Source: JBBQNR01 sp963774075 (GTDB lineage: Bacteria > Actinomycetota > Thermoleophilia > Solirubrobacterales > JBBDJG01). Taken from it: a stretch of 64,000 bases of DNA. The position numbers and the translations under genes are program-made. The stretch spans positions 434,001 to 498,000 of the forward strand of contig CAVZDP010000003.1 in the NCBI GenBank assembly GCA_963774075.1, in the 5' to 3' direction. The notes beneath the pieces were generated by a model, which saw only the letters and a program-made list of their open reading frames with translations, ran no database searches and was not told the origin of the DNA. Positions 58,606 through 64,000 of this stretch are shown here, piece after piece. The first letter of the stretch is position 1; each line of letters begins with the position of its first letter.

Positions 58606-59048
58606 GCGGCGCGCTCGAGCTTGCGGCAGAGCTTGGCGAGCTCTCGCTTCTCCTCGTCGTCCAGCGGCGTGAAGACGTCGCGCACGCGGCGGGCGTGTGC
58701 CGGAAACAGGTCTTCCACCAGCCGCCGGCCGAACGGCGTCAGGCTCACGTCGACCGCGCGCCCGTCTCGCTCGCTTCGCTCACGGCGCACGAGGCCACGG
58801 GCCTCGAGCGTGGCGGTCACCTCGCTGGCGTTGGCCTTGCTGACGCCGAGCCTGAGCCGGAGCGTGCGCAGCCCCAGGATCCCGCCGGCGGACGCGACCA
58901 CGACCAGCATCGAGAAGCCGGTCGCGGACAGCCCGCGGCGCTCGAGCTCCGCCCCGAGCCGGCGCGTGACCCGCGTCTCCGCCCGCACGAGGGCGTCGAG
59001 GGCCCGGTGGGCGAGCGGATCCTCGAGCAGCGACGAGAGATCGGCCAT
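58602..59048 (-). CDS. MarR-family transcriptional regulator
   Basis: 148 residues, ATG 59048. LGAELERRGLSATGFSMLVVVASAGGIL is the family's first helices. LRLGVSKANASEVTATLEARGLVRR is the winged helix-turn-helix DNA-binding part and ERDGRAVDVSLTPFGRRLVEDL the wing and dimer helix. Members are usually repressors of their own gene or neighbours, released by small phenolic or lipophilic ligands. It is read towards ileS. Its stop codon is part of palindrome C. Confidence 0.9.
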   Translation of the reverse strand: MADLSSLLEDPLAHRALDALVRAETRVTRRLGAELERRGLSATGFSMLVVVASAGGILGLRTLRLRLGVSKANASEVTATLEARGLVRRERSERDGRAVDVSLTPFGRRLVEDLFPAHARRVRDVFTPLDDEEKRELAKLCRKLERAA

Positions 59049-59123
59049 CGGGGGATGAAGCTAGTGACGATGACGGACGAAGGGGGACGAGCGGGCCCTT
59101 CGTCCGCCGAGCTGTTCAGCCTG

Positions 59124-60173
59124 CTACGTGCAGGAAACGTTCGTGCACTGCCTGGGATCGCCGTTCCCGCGCGCCTTGTTGGCCCCGCCGTCGGTGACCC
59201 CGGCGACCGCCTCGATGCCCAGGTTGCCGTTCGCGTTGGCGAGGTTGCGCGACAGTGTCGTCGAGACGCTGTCGACGTCGATCCCATCGTCACCGTTGCC
59301 GTTCGCCGTGTTACGGTCGATCGTCGTCTTGGTGGTGCCCTCCTCGACCAGCACGCCGTCGGAGCTGTTGCCGCTGAAGTCGTTCCGGAGCAGGCTCGTG
59401 AGCTGGGAAAGCCCCGAGACGTCGACACCGACGTTGTTCCCCGTGACCGAGTTGCGGTCCATTACGACGCCGCCGGACAGCGCCACCAGCACCCCGAAGC
59501 CCGCATTGCCAGAGATGTCGTTGCGGATCAGGGTCGTATACGTGTTGCTGATCGCGACGACCCCGTACCCGTTCGCCCGCAGCGAGTTGCCGTCGAGGAC
59601 GTTCCTGTCCGGTGTGGGGAAGAACCCGATGTTGTTGGGGATGATCGACACGCCGGCACCGGCCCCCGTGATCGAGCTTCGCTGTAGCCGGTTGCGATCG
59701 GAGTCGTTGATGATCGACAGCCCGGCGCCGAAGAGCGAGACGTGGTCGAGCAGGTTGTCGCTCGCGTCCTCCAGCCTGAACCCGCCGCCGGCGGTATCGA
59801 GATAGCTGAGGGTGTTGTGGCTCGCGTTCCGAAGCAACACGGAGTCGAAGAAGTCCGTGATCCTGCCGGCTCGCACGACCACGTTGTCGTGACCGGCGCT
59901 GTTGTCGACTCCCTGCCCGCCCGGGTTGCTTCCGCTGCCGTCGATGCTGTGCCCCGCAAGGTTGAGGGTGATGCCCGGGGCTCCGATCACGACGCCGTCG
60001 TTCGGGCAGTTGGCGAGGTCGCTGTCGAGGGTCGTGCTGGCCGAGATGGTGTCGCCGCAGTTGACGTGGCCTGCCATCGCGTTCGGCGCAGCGAGGAGGG
60101 CGAACGCAGTGGCGGCTACCGCAAGCGAGGCAACGAACACCGATCGCCGGCGCCGCTCGAGAACTCCGATCAT
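59124..60173 (-). CDS. Secreted right-handed beta-helix protein
   Basis: 349 residues, ATG 60173, with GAGAGAGGAC upstream. A signal peptide (SLAVAATAFALLAAPNAMA) is clear. The mature part is parallel beta-helix repeats (PbH1) of the type NVLDGNSLRANGYGVVAI, RNDISGNAGFGVLVAL and DRNTANGNGDDGIDV, as in pectate-lyase-like and NosD proteins. No catalytic Asp triad of a pectinase is visible, so it may bind or shape surface glycans and not cleave them. The frame continues open to 61259 but that part belongs to another gene. Confidence 0.82.
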   Translation of the reverse strand: MIGVLERRRRSVFVASLAVAATAFALLAAPNAMAGHVNCGDTISASTTLDSDLANCPNDGVVIGAPGITLNLAGHSIDGSGSNPGGQGVDNSAGHDNVVVRAGRITDFFDSVLLRNASHNTLSYLDTAGGGFRLEDASDNLLDHVSLFGAGLSIINDSDRNRLQRSSITGAGAGVSIIPNNIGFFPTPDRNVLDGNSLRANGYGVVAISNTYTTLIRNDISGNAGFGVLVALSGGVVMDRNSVTGNNVGVDVSGLSQLTSLLRNDFSGNSSDGVLVEEGTTKTTIDRNTANGNGDDGIDVDSVSTTLSRNLANANGNLGIEAVAGVTDGGANKARGNGDPRQCTNVSCT

Positions 60174-60268
60174 GTCCTCTCTCGTGCTGATCTGGCTGGA
60201 AGGTACCCGCGCAACGTTAGCGCCGCGGCCCCGGGGCTTCAACTCGCAGGCGCTCGGGCAGGGCGAGC

Positions 60269-61033
60269 CTAGAGGCGATTTCGCCGCTTGCCGCCGCGCT
60301 TGGGCGAGCAGGTGCGGTACTTGCGCGCGGCAGTCAGCTTGCGACCGTCGACCGTCGTGACGACGATCCTGGCGGAGAACCGTCCTGCGGGCAGACCGCG
60401 CAGGTCCACGGGGGCGGTCAAGCGCTCGCCCTTCACCAGCCGCACGCGCTTGCCGTTCACGAACACGGCCGCGGACGAGAAGGCGACCTTCGCCACCTTG
60501 CGGATCCGGATCTTGAAATTTCGCTTGCTGGCGCAGCGCTTCGTGGAGGGGAGGTCTATCACGGCCGACGGCTTGGGCAGCGGCGTCTGCGTTCCAGGTG
60601 TGGAGCCGCCGGGGAGCGGCGCACCGGTCGCGGCAGAAGCGTTGACTGCGGCGCTTGTTGCGGTGTTGCTGCCGTCGACGTTCGTGCCGGTGACCGAGCA
60701 GGTGAGCTGCTTGCCGACGTCCGCATCGACCACGGCGTAGGTCGTCGCCGTTGCGCCCGTGACGGCAACGCCGTCGCGGTTCCATTGGTAGGCGAACGTC
60801 GGGCTGTCCGTCCAGATGCCGGGCGAGCACGTAAGAGTCTGACCGGTCTGCGGCGTGCCGCTGATCGTGGGCGGGCTCGTGTTGGCCGGCGGCCCACCCC
60901 CGGCGCCAGCTGCCAAGGCGCGGTCCGGCACCAGGTTGATCGCCGCGAGCGTGGCGAGAAGCAAGAGGAGCGCCAGGCACGCTGCGGCCGCCGCTCTGGC
61001 GGCCCTCGCACTTCCGTGTGTCCTGGCTTCCAT
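60269..61033 (-). CDS. Secreted protein with an Ig-like domain and a basic C-terminal domain
   Basis: 254 residues, ATG 61033. CLALLLLLATLAAINLVPDRALA is the signal peptide. PTISGTPQTGQTLTCSPGIW, AYQWNRDGVAVTGATATTY and KQLTCSVTGTNVDGSNTA form one Ig-like extracellular domain of a type common in actinobacterial surface proteins. A Pro/Thr linker follows, then a beta domain with KRCASKRNFKIRIRKV and a C-terminal CSPKRGGKRRNRL. No enzymatic motif is visible. It lies between two other secreted-protein genes on the same strand. Confidence 0.8.
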   Translation of the reverse strand: MEARTHGSARAARAAAAACLALLLLLATLAAINLVPDRALAAGAGGGPPANTSPPTISGTPQTGQTLTCSPGIWTDSPTFAYQWNRDGVAVTGATATTYAVVDADVGKQLTCSVTGTNVDGSNTATSAAVNASAATGAPLPGGSTPGTQTPLPKPSAVIDLPSTKRCASKRNFKIRIRKVAKVAFSSAAVFVNGKRVRLVKGERLTAPVDLRGLPAGRFSARIVVTTVDGRKLTAARKYRTCSPKRGGKRRNRL

Positions 61034-61147
61034 CTCCCTGCAGCCTCGGAACGGCCTTGGGCCGTGCCTCCTCCTCAGGCTCGTATCGGCGCGCTAGCGC
61101 CGTTGCTTGAGAGCCGGAAGCCCGCGAGGGAGGCGTTTGCGCCTGTG

Positions 61148-63379
61148 TCAGCGCTTTCGCTTCTTGACCCGCACGGTCACGACCTCGGAGCCGGCGCCCC
61201 GGCGCTCGCCGTCCCCGGTCCACTGGGCCACGAAGGCCGTCGTGCGCCTGATCGTCCATTTCACCCTGAAGCTGCCGTCCGTGCGCACGCGCACCGACTT
61301 GAAGTCCCAGTCGTTTGCCGCCCTGCGTGAACGTGGATCGACGTTCGTCTTCGACACCACCACCTGCTCCCCACCACGGGCCCTCACCAGCCTCCCCTTC
61401 ACCGTCACCGACCCTGCCTTCGGCAACCGCCTGTGGCGTGCGCGCAGGGAGAGGCTCGAGCGTCTGCCCGCGTCGCCTCCGCTCACGGTGACGAAGAGCT
61501 CGCTGTCGGACGCCAGCAGCAGGTCCGCCGTCCCGGACGCTGCCAACAGGGCAGTGACCCGGCCGCGGCCGGTGACGAGCTGGGGCCGCCAGCTCGTCCC
61601 GCCGTCCGTGGTCCTCAACACGTAGTCGGGACGGCCCGAGCCTCGCGCAAAGAAGAGATCTCTGGCAACGACGTATCCGTCGCGCGCGTTCGTGAAAGCG
61701 AGATCGGCGGCCCCATCGGTACCGATCGCGAGCACCTCACGCCAGGTACGGCCACTGTTCCGCGTCCTCCAGGTGCGCCCTCCCTTACCTAGCCCGTAGC
61801 CCAATCGCGGGCTCAGGAACTCCGCCGTCGCGAGCGGCCTGTGATCCGGCCGGCGCACTTTCCTCCATGTCGCGCCGCCGTCGCGAGACATCAGCAGCGT
61901 CGTTGGGCCGTAGGCGACGAGTGCGTCCCCGGCCTCGTCGATGCCGAACAGGGTGGCACGCCTGACGGCCTTCCGGCTCGCGGGGTCGAACGTGAGCCCC
62001 CCGTCCAACGAGCGCCGGACCCCCCGCGCGCCGACGAGCAGGACGTGGTCGGGATCGAGGGCGAGCACCGCCTGTGGTCGCGCGAGGCTGTTCGCGGCGA
62101 GCGGCCGCCACGTGCGCCCGGCGTCGTCCGTGCGGTGAAGCGAGCCGGATACGTCGAGCGCAAAGCCGGTGAGCTGCGAGGCGAAGGAGACGTCGATCAC
62201 GTCCTGGTCGCTCGGGGGCGCCAGGTAGCTCCAGGTTGCGCCGCCGTCGTCCGTGGCGGCGATGCGACCGCGCTGCCCGATCGCGAAGGCTTCGCCCTGG
62301 CGAGACCCCGGCGACGCGGCAAAGCGCGAAGACTGGGACCGGGCGGCCAGTCCTGTGAATCCGCCACCGAGGGACCTACCCATCTCCGACCAAGTGCCGC
62401 CTCCGTTGGAAGAGATCGACACCGCGCCGGACCCGCCCGCGGCCACGGCGCGTAGCGGAGCGGAGAACGCGATTGCGTAGGCGGCGCCAGGACGCAGCGA
62501 GCCCACCGACCAGAACAACCCCCCATCCCACGTGCGGAGGACGCGCTCACCCCCCTTCGTCGCGGCCAGGCACGCGAGCGCGCTTTCGCAGCGCACAGAG
62601 CTCAGCTCGAGCGAGCCGGCGAATGGAAGCGGCAGCCACGTGCGGCCGCCATCGACGCTCTTGGCGATCGCGCCGGCGCCGACGGCATAGGCCGACCCCT
62701 CGTCGGCGAAGACGGCGTCCTCGAAGCCCCCGCGTCGCGAATGGACGCGCGACCACGACACTCCCCCGTTCGACGTGGTGTAGATGCCACCCGCGGTCGT
62801 TGCGATCCCCGCATCCGGTTCACGGAAGGTGAGGCTGGTCGCCGCCGCCGGTCCGCCGTCCTGCGCGGTGCCCGGGACGTCCGCCATCCGGTTCCAGCTG
62901 GCACCCCCATCGCCGCTGCGCATGACCTTGCCGTCCTCAAGCAAGAGATAGACGACCTCGTGCGCCGGAAACGCAACGGACACCACCGGAACGCGGCAGC
63001 GCGAGTCCCTCGCCGTCCACGGCAGGCGCCTGAACGTGGCGCCCGCGTCATCGGAGCGTCTAACCGCGCAGTCGGCGGCGAGAACGAGGGAGTCGGAGTC
63101 GACCGCGCCGAGATCGGATATTTCATCGGTGACGCCCGTTGCGAGCCCGGTCCACGACAGGCCGCCGTCGCTGCTTCGGAGCAAGGTTCCGAATTCGCCA
63201 CCCGCATACCCGATGCTGCCGGCGAACGTGAGAGCGCGAATCGTGTTCCCCTGAGGCACCGGGCTGCTCCACGTCCAACCCGAGTGCCCGACGCCCGTGC
63301 CGCCGTTCTCCTCGGCGGCGGCGCCCGGAGGTCCTGCTGCCAGCAGGAGCATGGCCAGTGCGAGCAGGCGGAGCGGCAT
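61148..63379 (-). CDS. Secreted BNR/Ycf48-type beta-propeller protein
   Basis: 743 residues, ATG 63379; the frame is open to 63655 but that part overlaps the fumarase stop region. LLALAMLLLAAGPPGAAA is the signal peptide. More than eight blades carry the (S/T)-x-D-x-G-x-(S/T)-W BNR signature, such as SSDGGLSW, SGDGGASWNRM, ATDDGGATWSYL and TTDGGTSW. The fold resembles the Ycf48/HCF136 photosystem-assembly propellers and sialidase-type propellers, but no sialidase active site is seen. The C-terminal 90 residues form another basic beta domain (KAGSVTVKGRLVRARGG ... VRVKKRKR). Confidence 0.84.
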   Translation of the reverse strand: MPLRLLALAMLLLAAGPPGAAAEENGGTGVGHSGWTWSSPVPQGNTIRALTFAGSIGYAGGEFGTLLRSSDGGLSWTGLATGVTDEISDLGAVDSDSLVLAADCAVRRSDDAGATFRRLPWTARDSRCRVPVVSVAFPAHEVVYLLLEDGKVMRSGDGGASWNRMADVPGTAQDGGPAAATSLTFREPDAGIATTAGGIYTTSNGGVSWSRVHSRRGGFEDAVFADEGSAYAVGAGAIAKSVDGGRTWLPLPFAGSLELSSVRCESALACLAATKGGERVLRTWDGGLFWSVGSLRPGAAYAIAFSAPLRAVAAGGSGAVSISSNGGGTWSEMGRSLGGGFTGLAARSQSSRFAASPGSRQGEAFAIGQRGRIAATDDGGATWSYLAPPSDQDVIDVSFASQLTGFALDVSGSLHRTDDAGRTWRPLAANSLARPQAVLALDPDHVLLVGARGVRRSLDGGLTFDPASRKAVRRATLFGIDEAGDALVAYGPTTLLMSRDGGATWRKVRRPDHRPLATAEFLSPRLGYGLGKGGRTWRTRNSGRTWREVLAIGTDGAADLAFTNARDGYVVARDLFFARGSGRPDYVLRTTDGGTSWRPQLVTGRGRVTALLAASGTADLLLASDSELFVTVSGGDAGRRSSLSLRARHRRLPKAGSVTVKGRLVRARGGEQVVVSKTNVDPRSRRAANDWDFKSVRVRTDGSFRVKWTIRRTTAFVAQWTGDGERRGAGSEVVTVRVKKRKR

Positions 63380-63420
63380 CGAGTCAGTAAACCCGAACGC
63401 CGGCGCCTCGGTTGCGGTGG

Positions 63421-64000
63421 CTAGAGGTTGCCCTTGGCCATCTTGGCCAGATCGAGCGCTTCGTCGAGCGTCTTCTCGTCCACGCCGTGATCGCGGGCGA
63501 CTTCGCGCAGCGAGCGCCCGCTGGATGCGGCTTCCTTCACGATTTCTCCGACCTTGTCGTACCCGATGTAGGGGTTGAGCGCGGTCGCGGCTGTGAGCGA
63601 AGCCTCGGCGTGGCGATCGAGCATCTCGCGGTTCACCTCGAGGCCGTCGACGCACTTCTCCGCGAAGAGCACCGAAGAGCTCGAGAGCAGCCGCACCTGG
63701 TCCAGGAGATTGCGGGCGATCACCGGCACCCGCACGTTGAGCTCGAACTGCCCCTGGCTGCCGGCTACGGTCACCGTGGTGTCGTTGCCAATTACCTGCG
63801 CGCTCACCTGGAGCACGACCTCCGGTATCACCGGATTCACCTTCCCGGGCATTATCGAGCTGCCCTTCTGGAGCTCCGGGAGTCTCAGCTCGGCGAGGCC
63901 GGTTCGCGGCCCCGAGCCCATCAGCGCCAGGTCGTTGGCGATCTTCGTGAGCGAGACGGCGATCACCTTCATGGCCCCGGAGAGCTCGACGAGCGAGTCT
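63421..64000 (-). CDS. fumC: Class II fumarase, C-terminal part (cut by the window edge)
   Basis: The last about 193 codons are present and the frame is open to base 64000, so the start is outside. GSSIMPGKVNPVIPEVV is the fumarase/aspartase superfamily signature loop. GSQGQFELNV and ALNPYIGYDKVGEIVKEA favour class II fumarase over aspartase, which usually has PAKVNP here. Fumarase converts fumarate to malate in the TCA cycle as a cytoplasmic tetramer. It stops 41 bases before the secreted propeller gene on the same strand. Confidence 0.9.
   Translation of the reverse strand, partial: DSLVELSGAMKVIAVSLTKIANDLALMGSGPRTGLAELRLPELQKGSSIMPGKVNPVIPEVVLQVSAQVIGNDTTVTVAGSQGQFELNVRVPVIARNLLDQVRLLSSSSVLFAEKCVDGLEVNREMLDRHAEASLTAATALNPYIGYDKVGEIVKEAASSGRSLREVARDHGVDEKTLDEALDLAKMAKGNL

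Noticed and set aside
59124..61259. 711-codon frame covering the beta-helix protein and beyond
   Set aside because: Only the part from ATG 60173 is protein-like; the rest is the shadow of the Ig-like protein.
1..64000. tRNA, rRNA, CRISPR arrays, insertion sequences, integrases
   Set aside because: None was recognised on reading; no transposase or integrase motif and no regularly spaced repeats were seen.

Overview
The window is GC-rich, densely packed and mostly in operons with 4-base overlapping starts and stops and many GTG/TTG starts. Gene content (F420-type Ddn-like oxidoreductases, class II fumarase, a type-2 isoleucyl-tRNA synthetase, PolX, large secreted proteins with basic Arg/Lys-rich C-termini) points to a deep-branching actinobacterium. 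Thermoleophilia (Solirubrobacterales or Gaiellales) is my best guess, from gene style only. No tRNA, rRNA, CRISPR array, prophage or insertion sequence was recognised.

Bases 1-18474 are a surface-glycan locus on the + strand. It starts with the end of a GT2 glycosyltransferase. Then come two copies of a unit made of an unknown protein, a GT4-type glycosyltransferase and a large GT2 glycosyltransferase (396-5804, which has an extra GT4, and 5892-10025). These are followed by sulfotransferases (10072, 11410, 12014, 15187), a further glycosyltransferase-like family (13393), two SAM methyltransferases (14621, 17704) and a GT-B protein (16703).

Bases 18471-22578 are a low-density patch with two Ddn-like proteins, an alpha/beta hydrolase, a small unknown protein and at least three broken NTF2/SnoaL-like genes. 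Bases 22638-33143 return to glycan genes: five GT92-type glycosyltransferases (one divergent, four in tandem), two more members of the 13393 family, a fifth sulfotransferase, an APH-fold kinase, a ChbG/YdjC-type deacetylase and the APS kinase cysC. CysC makes PAPS, the sulfate donor the five sulfotransferases need, so the two halves probably build one sulfated, methylated cell-surface polysaccharide or glycoprotein glycan.

Bases 33162-43689 encode large exported proteins: a 1160-residue modular protein, an RTX-like calcium-binding protein, and a pair of related secreted proteins. A PKD protein and a broken VOC gene lie between them. Bases 43829-47556 hold a small membrane protein, a universal stress protein and a methylamine-dehydrogenase-like module (MauE-like, MauD-like and MauA-like proteins, a 25-residue membrane peptide and a polytopic membrane protein). 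The MauA-like protein has only one tryptophan, so it cannot form the TTQ cofactor.

Bases 47724-64000 are more ordinary: SRPBCC protein, split TauE/SafE exporter, trehalose-phosphatase, PolX, polyprenol-phosphate mannosyltransferase, thioredoxin, AI-2E-type permease, FkbM methyltransferase, IleRS, a MarR regulator, three secreted proteins and the end of fumarase.

The least expected signal is a dispersed family of large imperfect palindromes (16552-16662, 47554-47719, 58435-58605). Each has a conserved GCGTCCT element on both sides of a central hairpin whose stem sequence differs between copies but stays paired. Two copies supply the stop codon of the neighbouring gene.
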